From contig CM046853.1 in assembly GCA_025617745.1 (NCBI GenBank), positions 48,786,934-48,850,933 on the forward strand: a stretch of DNA of 64,000 nucleotides, read 5' to 3'. The translations under genes and the position numbers were made by a program. This DNA is from Heliocidaris erythrogramma (taxonomy: Eukaryota; Echinodermata; Echinoidea; Camarodonta; Echinometridae). Below are positions 1 through 11,064 of this stretch, in pieces. Position 1 is the first letter of the stretch. Each line of letters opens with the position of its first letter. The notes under the pieces are model-generated. The model saw nothing but the letters and a program-made list of their open reading frames with translations, had not been told where the DNA came from and ran no database searches.

Positions 1-32
1 TCCTTTCATTCCATCTTCTCTTTTCCTTTTAG

Positions 33-83
33 GACTATGATGTTGCACAAATGCAGGTGATCTGAGTCACCATTGTTATCACC
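33..83 (+). promoter_or_regulatory. 5' UTR segment with upstream ORF and Kozak context
   Basis: The exon opens after a pyrimidine-rich acceptor ending in AG at 31-32. An in-frame TGA at 63-65 means the ATG at 84 is the first usable start in this exon. That ATG sits in CACCATGG, a perfect vertebrate-type Kozak context. A short upstream ORF begins at the ATG at 37 (a second ATG follows at 40) and stops with TGA at 58-60, giving seven sense codons that end 23 bases before the main start. It could tune translation; that is an inference. Confidence 0.65.
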
Positions 84-231
84 ATGGAGATGGATACGAC
101 ACAATGCCCATCCTGCCATCAGGCTTACGATAAGAGCAAGAAGCGCAAGCTGACAGATGCGTGTGGACACTCCCGATGCTACGCTTGCATGTTTGCAACC
201 GAGTCCTGTCCTGTCTGTCAACATCTAAATG
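84..231 (+). CDS. TANC: TANC exon 1: start codon and RING finger
   Basis: Encodes residues 1-49 plus one base of codon 50. Cysteines 8, 11, 27, 32, 35, 42 and 45 with His29 form C-x2-C-x15-C-x-H-x2-C-x2-C-x6-C-x2-C, a complete C3HC4 RING spacing. RING domains bind two zinc ions and usually recruit an E2 ubiquitin-conjugating enzyme. Drosophila Rols7 is described with an N-terminal RING, whereas vertebrate TANC1/2 are normally described without one. The basic stretch KSKKRK lies between the first and second zinc ligand pairs. The donor is G|GTAGGT at 232 and the exon ends in phase 1. Ligase activity is not shown by sequence alone. Confidence 0.88.
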
Positions 232-2499
232 GTAGGTTTGGAGGATGCATGTTAATATTGAAAATACAGAAATAAGAAGAACTTATCCTTACAGGCGAAT
301 CTGAGTACTGGTCAGGCAATTGCAGTGTGGCAGAAACTGTCCAGAAGTCATTCTGAATGGTTTGATCATGTACTAAATAGGAAAAGTTATGTGTGGGAAT
401 CATCAGAATTTACAAATCTTGATGAACAATGAAAAGCATTGAACATAAATTTAGGTATATCGGACTAGACAAATATGTGGTATCAAAATTTGGTCCAATG
501 GTTTAAACTATTTCTTGTAATATTTGAAATATGGGAGAATTCCATGAGCAATCTATTCGTAGTGACATTACTTAGCTATTCTTCCACACAAGCAGCAAAA
601 ATTTCTGTGTATATGAATTGAAAGAGGCGATACTCGGAAGGTATAAAAGAAAAAGATCTGGACTCTATTCATGTACAGTAACTGATTCGTGTGTTAAGGG
701 AGGTGCATTAAATGCTTTACCATCCCCTGTCTGAAAGGGTTTTAATGGTAAAAATTACATTCAGATACTGTATGTTTGGTCACAAATGGTCAATTTAGAC
801 ATGTCAGTTTAATAAGAATAGGGGTGCAAGTAGCAAATTATGGAGATTTGTTCAGGAAATTTGACAAGCCTTCAAGAAGTTTTACAACCTTGGGGGGATT
901 TGACATCCGTCTTAAGGTCCAGTACTTGCTTTATCTTCAAATCTGTACAATGTGGTGTCAGATGGATTTGATGTACACCTAGATGATGGCAAAAGCTGTT
1001 AATTAGGAAATTAGTTCCCTCAGCTGTCCTTGATAATACATGTCACCTAGCTGCAGGCTTTCCATGGAATCAAATAGGGATGAAGGGGTGTAGTATATTT
1101 CTGGAAATTTATCAGAAATCTATTGAAGCATTCATTCACATGTGCTTCAGGGTTACATTGTTAAATCATATCCTCTTTATTATTGTGCTGGATGAGACAC
1201 AGGCTGTTTAAATCTTAGTGCTCAACAAATGTGATGAATGTTGAAGTCAGACTAGAGATAACTCCTTGTCAAGATGAAAGGAGGATTGTCAATGCTTCTC
1301 AGGTTGATATATAGTTCCTCCTGTTACTGAACCCTTCTGTCAAGCAACATTATGAAGTATTTATTGTGGTGTGGTTTACCTCCTGGCACTTCTAACAATG
1401 ACCAACATAACACCCTTCAAATATGACTCACACTAATAGTGGGTCTCGCTGTTCAGTAGCTCTTATTTTCTTTTAGCTGGGAAGAATTTGAGTGAGTTCC
1501 TGCAGAATTTGTTAATTTTCACGCTTGATGCAGAAGTCAAGTTTCGTGTTTAATGCGGTGCCTGTTGTTGACCGTTTGAGTTGCGGTGGCGGGCTTGGAG
1601 TCTGTCAGTCTGGCTTGTTAGTAGTTGAAGCCCTGACGGCCCCTTGGCACCTCTCTCTCCTTTACTCCTTCAATTTCTGTATCTCTGCAATTTTACAACT
1701 TCACTCACCGTGTTCTCTGTCTATCTTTAAATACTCCTGTTTTTATTATTGTCTCTTAATTGGTTCTTTTTGTAACTGACAAGGGCAATTTATTTTTCTG
1801 TCTCTTCATTTTCTTCATACTATTGTTAGTTGCTAGATGTCAGAAGTACTTTTTGATTTTAGAAAAAATATCGGAATAATTTCTTGTATTCTAGTGTAGG
1901 TGTAGGTGTCTGTTGTTCTTATACTTTATCTGTGTATCTTATGAGATGAATAGGTTAGTTCCGTGGTGATAATTGTGGATTGAAGGCATCATTTGGGGAA
2001 TCGCATGTCAGAGCTGACAAGATAGGTGGACTAAATAGGAGCCACCGAGTCCTGGATTTGTGGAACAATTCTTGAGCAGTCTCCCTGTGGGTCTAGACTC
2101 GCTGTGATCAGCTGTACATCTGGGCACATTACCAAGATGAAAACGATCCTAGGAAGAGAGATGGGTGACAGATCAGGGGGCTGATCCCCACAGGGGGAGA
2201 GAGATTAATCGCTCATCCACATTGCTAGACGAATGTGTGGGGTGCTGGATGAGGTACTGGGGGTTGGTGTAGGATATGTAGGTAAGGGTGAGATTAAGTG
2301 CTTATCTCCTCTGTCTTAAACAGGAGAGATGGGATTCAGAATTAGGAGACAGGGATTAGATTGAATGAAGGGAGGAGTTGAGATTGGAGATTAGCTTTTC
2401 TGTCATGTGGTTACAAGTACATATAAGGGAATGTCCCAGTAAATTGGTGGTCAGACACAAGATTCACTCCAGACTTTATTTTTGTGAAATACATGTATA

Positions 2500-2680
2500 T
2501 ATGGTTAGGGTTGTGTTTAAATTTAAGGTTAGGTAAGGTTCATATTCTGTGTAGGTTTAAGGTTCATATTATGTTTAGGGTGAATGTTCATGTTTAGGGT
2601 TGAGGTTCATATTATGTGTAGGTTTAAGGTTAATATTATGTTTAGGGTTGGTATGTTGTTAGGTCCAGGGTTGAAATTTG
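2500..2680 (+). repeat. Degenerate telomere-like minisatellite
   Basis: Several diverged units built on GGTTCATATTATG followed by TTTAGGGTT, with GGTTAGG and GGTTTAAGG variants. Unit length is roughly 20-30 bases. A similar TTAGGG-flavoured patch lies at 8290-8360. Confidence 0.7.
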
Positions 2681-2789
2681 TGATGTGGTTGGTCAGGGCT
2701 CTTTACATGTACCATCTTTTCATAGGGGGTTCAGATTGAAAAATTTAGGGTCTGTATGCATGAGCTCTATGTAGATATTAAAATTTAGA

Positions 2790-2838
2790 TTTTTTTTTTT
2801 TTTTTTTTTTTTTTTTGGGGGGGGGGGGGGGGCGGGGG
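2790..2838 (+). repeat. Adjoining T27 and G16 homopolymers
   Basis: An uninterrupted T tract at 2790-2816 runs straight into a G tract at 2817-2832, followed by one C and five more G. It creates a false Lys/Pro-rich ORF on the minus strand. The lengths are liable to sequencing and assembly error. Confidence 0.85.
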
Positions 2839-3861
2839 TCCAGACTTTTGGATGCCCCTGTGCATGCTGTTGTATGGCTGTATGTTCCATGCACCACTTT
2901 AGTGTTGGAGCCTTGGGTTACTGTTATGAATTGACTGGAAGCAATTGTCGCCAGAACATGCGTCGTACAATCAATAAAATTGATGGATGAAAATGTGCTT
3001 AATATGAAGAGTTGCATGTAAATTTTCAATGAAGAGAGATATCCTTGATCAATCATAGAGAAGATATGTTCATGGATGAGTGGTGACAGTGTAAATTGAT
3101 GATCATTCATTGAAGCTACATGTACATGTACCACTATGTTACGATCAAATACATGTTTAATTGAACTACCAAAGGAATGAATTACAAGTAATCATTGTTC
3201 AGATATCTTCAGGATATGGAAGACCAAGGGCTTAGTGAAGAGTGATATCGATGATCACTCATATCATTGGTGGATGGTGACAGGGTAGAAAGATTTGTTT
3301 TATGTCAAAATTTATAATGGAAGAAATCATAATGGGAGGGATAAGGTGAGGAATTAAAAATATAGCAATGTTTCATGGATACGTAAGATCAGGGACTTAT
3401 GAAAAGCAAGTTCTATGTGGAGAGTTATCAATGATCAGTTGTAGTGATGATATGTATTCATGGATGGGTGGTTAGATGGTATAGAGGTTGTAAATTTGCT
3501 TGTCAAAATAAATGTGTACAATGAAAGTTACTCCCATCTCCCTGATAAAAGTAATCATACAGATGCAGCTTGGAAATTACAAGAGAAGAGGCTTTAAAAC
3601 ATAGATGGATCGGTTTAGGGTCCCATTAGATAAAATTCATTATGTCGCATGATAATTTATTTCTGATAGAATTAGCAGTTGCTCATAGATGTGATAATTT
3701 GTTGGTGATACAATATCAATCAGGATAATAGTCGTGACAGGTATATCATGTGCATATAATGCGCATGTACATACATGTACATTGTAGGAGATGCAATAAG
3801 AAGAGACTTATAATATTTGAAAAATGTCTGCCAATTAGTCCAGAAAGTAAATGAGATGTTT

Positions 3862-4243
3862 TAACGTTCATATGGGTCTTGTGGTTTTGAAACTTTTAAG
3901 TTAGCGAAATAAAGACTCACTAATGATAAGGGTTCAAATGGGCCCAAAACAACAACGCTCGTTGTTCTGAGAAGTCGAGCGATCGTAGTTTAACGTGAAC
4001 AGAGAGGTCATAGTTAAAAAAAAGTTTATTCTGTCCACACGTTCCATAACTACGAGGGAGGACCCCCATCTGGTTTCGGTGTTAACTACAAGTTTGCTTG
4101 TGGTTTTGGAACTATGAGTAAATTGAAAGTTTTGAAAAGTCTATGAGTCCTCCGTTCATACAGTCTGAAACTACAAGATAACTTAAAGTTTTGAAACTAC
4201 AATCAAAATTTAAAGTTTAGCTTCCTCCGTGTGAACTGGACTA
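3862..4243. repeat. Unclassified repeat with scattered inverted GTAGTTTCAAAACT-type motifs
   Basis: The words GTGGTTTTGAAACT, GTGGTTTTGGAACTA, CTGAAACTACAAG and TTGAAACTACAAT recur in both orientations, with TTCATATGG on the left and CCGTGTGAAC on the right. It resembles a decayed MITE; boundaries are not clear. Confidence 0.4.
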
Positions 4244-4858
4244 TTGTAGAGAGAATGCGAGAATGCGAGAATGCAAGCATACAAAGGTAAGATCATTAAT
4301 GATAATTGGATGGTCATCTAGACTAATGGATGATGCTTAGAGAGCAAAAACACATGTCCATGTATCGGGCATATATGCGAAGATCTTGTTGACGGGGCCT
4401 TTTAGAAGTGGATGCATTTCATATCCGAGGTGTGATATACCCCTAAGGAATGATAAGAAGCACAGTACAACCTGCTGGGTGTGGAAGAGGTGTGAGAATA
4501 ATCTCTCATCCTGAATTTTTACGCACCTTAAATAGGTCACATGGAATGAGAGCATTTTACTGTTTTATTACAAATACTGATAACAGGTAAAATATCTACC
4601 TGTTGAGTGTTTAGAGTATGGATAAATATGCACAATGCATGGTTTACTCAAACAATGGAAACGGTTAACTTTAAGAGAAAAGTTTTTGAGTGGCATTAAA
4701 CTGGTAAATCTTGAACAGCACCATCTTACAGTGACTGCTAAAATTAAGATTATAATATTAAGATTATAATTTGAATATTAATTGCATTTTATTTTGAATT
4801 TTGACAAACAGCTTGTTTGGATAAAGGCACGTTTTATATTTCAAACTATATTTTTTAT

Positions 4859-5175
4859 TTTGTAAACAAATTTTTAGGCGTTACTCCCAGTGTTAAAGAT
4901 CGTATGCTCGATCTGTAATGAAAACAACAAGTCAGAAAAAATTGGAACCAGCGGGATTCGAACCTGTCATCTACTGCTTGCCGGGCAGCGACTTAACCAC
5001 CAGGCTATTCTGGTTCACGGCCAAGTCACGATGAACTGGAATTAAATACCCAAGAACCTCTTCTTTCTGACTCATTAATATTCAACGGTCCGCCGTGGAC
5101 AATACTTAGTAAATGAAGAAGCTTAAAATTTGTTTACAAATTAAAATTCCTCCCATTAAGCTTCTTCATTTACTT
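4859..5175 (-). repeat. tRNA-derived repeat, copy 1
   Basis: Shares its whole body with the copy at 28.9 kb. The core is a tRNA-like block on the minus strand (4944-5016). Its right end at 5107-5175 carries the element head in inverted orientation, so TAAATGAAGAAGCTTA and its complement form a hairpin. It is most likely a tRNA-derived SINE whose ends have been rearranged. Confidence 0.75.
4944..5016 (-). other. tRNA-like block (pseudo-tRNA)
   Basis: Read on the minus strand: GAACCAG at the 5' side pairs with CTGGTTC at the 3' side, an A-box-like TGGTGGTTAAGTCG, a 5-bp anticodon-type stem GCTGC/GCAGT closing the 7-base loop CCGGCAA, and a perfect B box GGTTCGAATCC. The T-stem has mismatches and the base before the would-be anticodon GGC is C rather than T, so it is a pol III promoter relic rather than a working tRNA. 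Confidence 0.75.
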
Positions 5176-7242
5176 ACTATTTTTTACTTTGCAAATGTGG
5201 AAAATTGCCTACAGGTACATTCTAGGCTTCTACTAACTAGAATGGGGCATGACAGGAAAATGAGAGGCACAGACACTTTTCAAATCCTGTTAAAAGATGG
5301 CGTCATTAGGAGCTTCTGTTTACTGTCACTTTAAGCCCATTTTGATGTGGGCCCTGTCACAGAGATTTGCAATCAATCACAAAGTTGTCTCCTGCACATC
5401 TCGTTCAAAAAGCTGACCCTGGAGCAATCAGAATGGCTGTTTCAAATTTGTGATTGCAAACATTTATGTTGCGGGGGCCCAGCATGTAAGAGATATGATA
5501 GAGTCTTAATACCCATTCTTTACAAAATGTTTTTAAAAAGACACAGTGTATCTATGTAGGTCTTTGTGATATAAAATGTAATGTTCAAGAGTATTTAAAT
5601 CAATTTTGTCAAGAAACTTTTCTCAGTGTTGCATAGACACGACCCTTGTTATTTTGAAATGTGTTGAAAGAATGATTCAGAAAAAGAATATGTAATTCAA
5701 GGCTAGTAGTTTCACTTTACTGAATGAATTCATCGACCCACAGACAAATATTTTGTAATTGCATGCAAACTCACATGAAAGCTACACGTAATTTGGATGG
5801 TTGTAACACAATTTCATTTTGCCAACCTCCAAGCAAAAACCCTAACCCTGTCAGAATTTGATTCTGCCTAACATTTTTCATCTCTGCAAAACAAAATTAC
5901 AATTGCTGTGACTTCTGCGGTCCCGTTGTATTCTCTCCCTGTCCATTGCCCTCTGTGCATGCACAGATTTGAAAGCCTATAAATAGAATGCTTCTATGGA
6001 GTAAAATGGGGAATGCTTCGCTATGGTCGATGGTCGGAGCAGCGCATTGGTTGTGTAGTGTGTTTGCATGTCAGAAACAAAGCCGTGTTACATCAATTCA
6101 AAATATGGTAGACATTGGTATAGGCAAAAGGCTGGTACTGATTTTGTGATATCGTTCATATCGCAGTGCTGTAAATTTGTGTGTGACTCGAGTATTATTT
6201 ATGCCATGTAATATGTTGATTGATTGATTGATGGAACTAAAGAAAGAACCATCAAAATATATTTGTTCTGAAGAATTATGATGTTGAATGTAACATGCTT
6301 CCCAGTCACAAAAATGTTAACTGGGGTACAATATACTTGCATGGCAATAGATATCAGTGCCTACGAAATGTATTGGAGAGGACTTTATTACTGAAAAGGC
6401 ACATGAAATTAAAATAAATCTTTTTGCTGTACAGTATTTGCTATACCCAGTGTGCTACTTTTATATTAATAACACACAAAAATAGATTTCCTGTGCAGAA
6501 AAGATGAGGAGATTCATAGCAAGGAATTATTGAGTCCTACTTCTTACTCAATCTTCCCTTCTTAGAGCCCCCTCGACTCTTTACCTGTGCCCCTCCCATT
6601 ATGAGGCAAAGAAATACTGCCATGTAAATGATCATTTGAAACCCTCGTATAGTGTCGCCCTCGCAGTGCAATCAGATTTGTCTGGCGCCAGCCAACACAT
6701 TTACCGATCGTCCTATAGCGGCGGCATCAAATGCCGATGACCCTCTCAGAGTCTTTATTTGCTCTGTAAAATGTTATCGCCTAATTTTTGCTCTCTTTGT
6801 CACATGCTTTTGTAGAAATAATGACTGATAATGTATGTGAGATCAACATTTACCTGAGCTCAAATAGACATATGTTCAGTCATTATGCTATTTTTTAGCA
6901 TTGAAATTATATTCATTGCATTGTTGTGTGATATTCACTTTGTACTTTTTTGCCTTTTGAGGCAACTAGTTTCCATTTGGGTTTTTCCATTGTGGATGCC
7001 TGAAGTGAGAGTGAATCAGGTTTCTTATTGATTGAGCATGATATTTGAAAGCCAGTTTGTTCTCCTTGACAGAGAGTGTTAGAATGAACGGTGAACCGAA
7101 CCCCACGTCAACATATCGTCTGTTAACAGCCAGAAGGGCGTTAACTCATATAATTTTACATAGATAAAGTCCCCCTGGCTCTCAATAGATGATATTGAAT
7201 GTGGAAAGGGTGTAGTACAACTTCACCCTGAGAGCACATTAA

Positions 7243-7587
7243 AGGTACTTCATCCCTTTTGCAGAATTATAATTGGAAAACTTGTGCGGATGTCAAAAGG
7301 ATTATTATTTGCTTTTAAGTAACAACAATTTGGTAACACATTATTGTTTTTTACTTGAATAAAATAGTGTAATTTTAAAAAGTATTTTTTGACTGTTAAT
7401 AGTACATGTACTTGCATTGCTTGCTGAATAGCTCCCTCTGCTACAAAAGTAAGACTTTCGTTTCTTACAAGGGAGTAATAGAACTTGTGACCGTGAAATT
7501 TCACCGGCAGTATCTACAGGATGTGTACTAAACCTGTGCAAAGTTTCGCGGAATTTTGTGTAAGTCTGCAAAAGGGATGAAGTACCT
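7243..7587. mobile_element. TTAA MITE, 345 bp
   Basis: Flanked by TTAA at 7239-7242 and 7588-7591. Terminal inverted repeats of 23 bases begin AGGTACTTCATCCCTTTTGC and match exactly at both ends. No transposase. TTAA target duplication fits piggyBac or Kolobok superfamilies. ORFs on the minus strand here are not genes. Confidence 0.88.
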
Positions 7588-8289
7588 TTAACGTATCAAA
7601 TGAAAATACAGAGGTCAAACAGCCTTTTGACACAAGAGGTACATAGATAGGTATGAATAAAAGGATGTATAAAAGAACACATAAAGGTTGACCTGCACGT
7701 TCGTATGCTTTTTGAGGGGGAAATGACATGAGGGGAGAACCACTGTACTTTTGAATACTCAAGACGCAAAAAGAATTGGGAATCTAGAATGTATCGCAAA
7801 TAGAAGTATTCAAGTAAAAAGATTTTAAGATTTTCACATTCTCCAAAATTTTATCCAGCTTTTGAACTCGAGATTACAATCTCCCTGATCTTCTGTGTAG
7901 AGAGGGCGTGGGCGAAATTCCCAGTGTTCCCAAATGAATATTGATGGTTGATACATGGAAATTCTTCTGTAAATCGCAAAATATTTTGCGCCATAAATCT
8001 TATCAGTCTTGCACTGCACCTTACAGGAGTCATAAACATGGATGCCCTTTAGCTTTGCCTGGAAACCATGACATTAATGCCCCTCTCCAGTCTTGAAAGA
8101 CTGTCTGGAAAATAGAGAAGATGCACCTTATAACCTGCCACACTATAAGGTATGCCACAGTGCATTGGTTGACTTGCAAAGTTTAGTTGAACCATGTGCA
8201 AGTCCAACAAATAAAAAAACACAACAACATACAAGTGTAAATGTGATATGACACTTTGCTCTGGGCATTCTTTTGTCAAAGATATGTGG

Positions 8290-8360
8290 GTGGGGTTTAG
8301 GGTTATGATTGGGTTTTAGGTTAGGTTTATGTTTAGGGTAAGGGTTTGGTAACATTGGGT
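8290..8360 (+). repeat. Short TTAGGG-rich patch
   Basis: GGTTTAGGGTTATG, GGGTTTTAGGTTAGG and GTTTAGGGTAAGGG follow one another. It is reminiscent of interstitial telomeric repeats but degenerate. Confidence 0.5.
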
Positions 8361-9671
8361 CCAAGTTAAGAATTTGGTAATTGTAGGAAATCAGCAAACG
8401 AGATATTGTTGTTGGAGCAAGTGTCGTGAAACCTGCGTAAAGCGAGGTTTCAATACCAGGATATATAGGCTGCGGTATGGTTGCTCCTAATGGTTTTACT
8501 GTACATCGTAGAAATGATCAATTTCATTTCTTTGAAGCCATGACCCCTTTTCTGGCCCTCACTATTAATTAATATAATCAGCTCTGTATCAGCCTGGCGT
8601 CAGCGGCAGGTTATGCTTGTAGTAGATCAGGTTCCCCAAACAATGCACTCTGAGGCTGTGTATGGAAATCCCATTATAACAATTCACTTCTGTGAGGGCT
8701 GCTCTTGTTAGTGCCAGCCTGATAATTATGCCATATTGGGGAACACTTGAATTATAAACAGCAACCCAATTAGGTAAACCCCTGCTTGGTTTTGGTGGTT
8801 AGAAGGGTTGCTAAGGTTCTTGGCCCTGTCTCCTAAAGCCCACCGCACACTGCAAGACCTGACTGTGATCCAATTCTGGTAGACATTGCATTATCCTTAT
8901 ATTTTAATGATAAATGATTGTGACTGAGATTCTAGTCTTATTAATAGTACATTATTAAATGCAGCGTATTCTTGGCTTTATGGTTCGAAAAAAAAGCCTA
9001 ATCGACTGCAAATGGTAGTGACTCACATCAGTTGCAAGACTGTCCCTGATTTGATGCTGATTTGGCATTTTCTTAGATGAAAAGGCCTGCGATATCTAAT
9101 GATTTTTATTTTAGTATTCACGTGATCATAAGAAACCGCAGTAAGAACAATTTTACCCGTTTGAATCTTGATAGCTAACAATATTCCACTTTTTTTTCAA
9201 AACTGGATCGCAGTCAAATCATATCATGTGTAGAGGGTTTTAGCCCCCAACTTTTGACCATACTCAGAACTCCCCAGTATTCTAACCCTTTCTGTGTCAT
9301 GGGCAGCAAGTCCGGCTAAGAACGTAAGTGTTATATGCTAGGTCTAAGAATAGGTTTCTACTTTTACCTGAAACAGAAATGGGTATGACTACATGCCTTT
9401 TCAAAGGTGACTTGTCCTTAATACTGATTTAGCCCCTCCCACCCCTCCCCCCCCCCCAATAAAAGAAAAAAAAATGAAATTAATAAAATGTCCATGTGGA
9501 CTGCATTACTCTCTGGCAAATTTTTTTAAAGTCCCTGAGGTAGAAATATGTTGAAAGATTATAGTTGTATTGTCCTCTTTTCTTTAAAAGACACAGCTTT
9601 TCCTGCCAATTGAAAGTACTTTTCTATAGATGTTGCCTGGTTCAAGAAGTAATCCTCTATGACTGAATGTA

Positions 9672-10486
9672 CACTAAAGGAAAAAAGAAACTTATAAAAG
9701 TTCAAGAGATCACCAAATTAAATTCTCTGCATGGAAATGTACCAAATTTGGATATAATGTTGATTCAATGCATGGCTTTAAATGACAGTCAATAACAAAA
9801 AGTTTTCTTCAATGCCACAAAAGAAATGTGCACTGAAGCAAAGGACTCTCTAATCCCCAAGTCACAAAGACAAACTGCAGCCTTGTACACCATATGCATG
9901 TCAATGAATGAAACAAAAGAATTTCAAAAGGGATTTGCAAGTTCATATCCAAACAGATTAATAGCCAGTATGTCCACCTCTAGCTTGCTGGCAAGCTGTA
10001 CACCGTCTTCGCATGCTTCCGATCAGATTCGCGATGGTAGCCTGGGGAACATTGTTCCATTCCTCTTGCAGTGCTGTAATGAGCGTCTCCCTATTGATGG
10101 GTTGATTGTCACGCCTTGACACACGTCGACCAAGCTCTTCCCAGAGATGTTCAATTGGGGAAAGGTCTGGTGAACGGGCGAACCATGGCAGAACATCAAT
10201 ATCCTCTTGCTCGAGCGGTGCAAATCCCTTTTGAAATTCTTTTGTTTCATTCATTGACATGCATATGGTGTACAAGGCTGCAGTTTGTCTTTGTGACTTG
10301 GGGATTAGAGAGTCCTTTGCTTCAGTGCACATTTCTTTTGTGGCATTGAAGAAAACTTTTTGTTATTGACTGTCATTTAAAGCCATGCATTGAATCAACA
10401 TTATATCCAAATTTGGTACATTTCCATGCAGAGAATTTAATTTGGTGATCTCTTGAACTTTTATAAGTTTCTTTTTTCCTTTAGTG
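9672..10486. mobile_element. Tc1-type foldback element, 815 bp
   Basis: Flanked by TA at 9670-9671 and 10487-10488. The arms 9672-9939 and 10219-10486 are 268 bp each and read as exact reverse complements. The termini CACTAAAGG plus TA fit the Tc1/mariner group. The 279-bp centre carries a transposase C-terminus on the minus strand. It is a non-autonomous, recently formed or recently gene-converted element. Confidence 0.93.
9958..10218 (-). pseudogene. Tc1 transposase C-terminal remnant
   Basis: The minus-strand frame reads DIDVLPWFARSPDLSPIEHL followed by WEELGRRVSRRDNQPIN and ends in a stop at 9958. The PDLSPIEHLWxEL motif holds the third acidic residue of the DD34E catalytic triad of Tc1 transposases. 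The first two catalytic Asp residues and the DNA-binding domain are absent. Upstream codons in the same frame come from the element's inverted-repeat arm. It cannot encode an active enzyme. Confidence 0.92.
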
Positions 10487-10730
10487 TACATGTATGTGTA
10501 CCTCGTATGCTTATGACCTCTCCTTTGATACGTGCACTTTTTTGTCAACTTATAAACCTTGGATGTTAATTATTCAGTACATGAGCAATAGGTTGGTTGG
10601 TGTAGCTGAACCCATGCTGTAGATCTAATTATTATTGAAGTGAGTTACCAGCCCAGGAATGCACTACATAGACCTGTTCGCATCACAAACACTATTTTCT
10701 AAACTTAGCAGTAACAAACTCGTTTTTTCT

Positions 10731-11064
10731 TAAGAGTATAAGTTGATCTGTTGTCACACGAAGGAGCAAACGAGGGTTGCGACGTTTCCACCGCTAACTG
10801 CTACTCTTCGTCAGGCAATGTGGACAATCGCCGCTGCAAGCGCCTTTTATAGCGTAAGCTGCGTTCCGAGGGCGCCGGAACTGCCGCGCTGCTATTGGTC
10901 CGTGAAATTGACCAATCCGGCGCCCTCGGAACACAGCTTACGCTATAAAAGGCGCTTGCAGCGGCGATTGTCCACATTGCCTGACGAAGACTAGCAGTTA
11001 GCGGTCGAAACGTCGGAACCCTCGTTTGCTCCTTCGTGTGACAACAGATCAACTTATACTCTTA
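10731..11064. repeat. Near-perfect 148-bp-arm palindrome with mirrored CCAAT and TATA boxes
   Basis: Arms 10731-10878 and 10917-11064 are reverse complements with a handful of mismatches; the spacer is 38 bases. ATTGG (10894-10898) and CCAAT (10912-10916) face outward from the centre. Outward from them lie GC-rich sequence and TATAAAAG on the minus strand at 10844-10851 and on the plus strand at 10944-10951. Both arms also carry CTGACGAAG...GAAACGTC. It looks like two head-to-head copies of one mobile-element terminus. It is GC-richer than the surrounding intron. Confidence 0.88.
10894..10951. promoter_or_regulatory. Candidate divergent promoter core
   Basis: Contains both CCAAT boxes and the plus-strand TATAAAAG, 28 bases downstream of CCAAT; the minus-strand TATAAAAG is its mirror at 10844-10851. 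The spacing is plausible for pol II promoters, but activity is only inferred. Confidence 0.4.

Noticed and set aside
2778-3134. 118-codon minus-strand ORF with poly-Lys and poly-Pro
   Set aside because: The repetitive part is only the T27/G16 homopolymer read on the other strand.
4944-5016. Functional tRNA gene
   Set aside because: T-stem mismatches and C instead of T before the anticodon position; repeated in a second copy with the same flanks, so a SINE head.
10743-11052. Two matching 83-codon ORFs on opposite strands
   Set aside because: Mirror products of the palindrome arms; no family resemblance.
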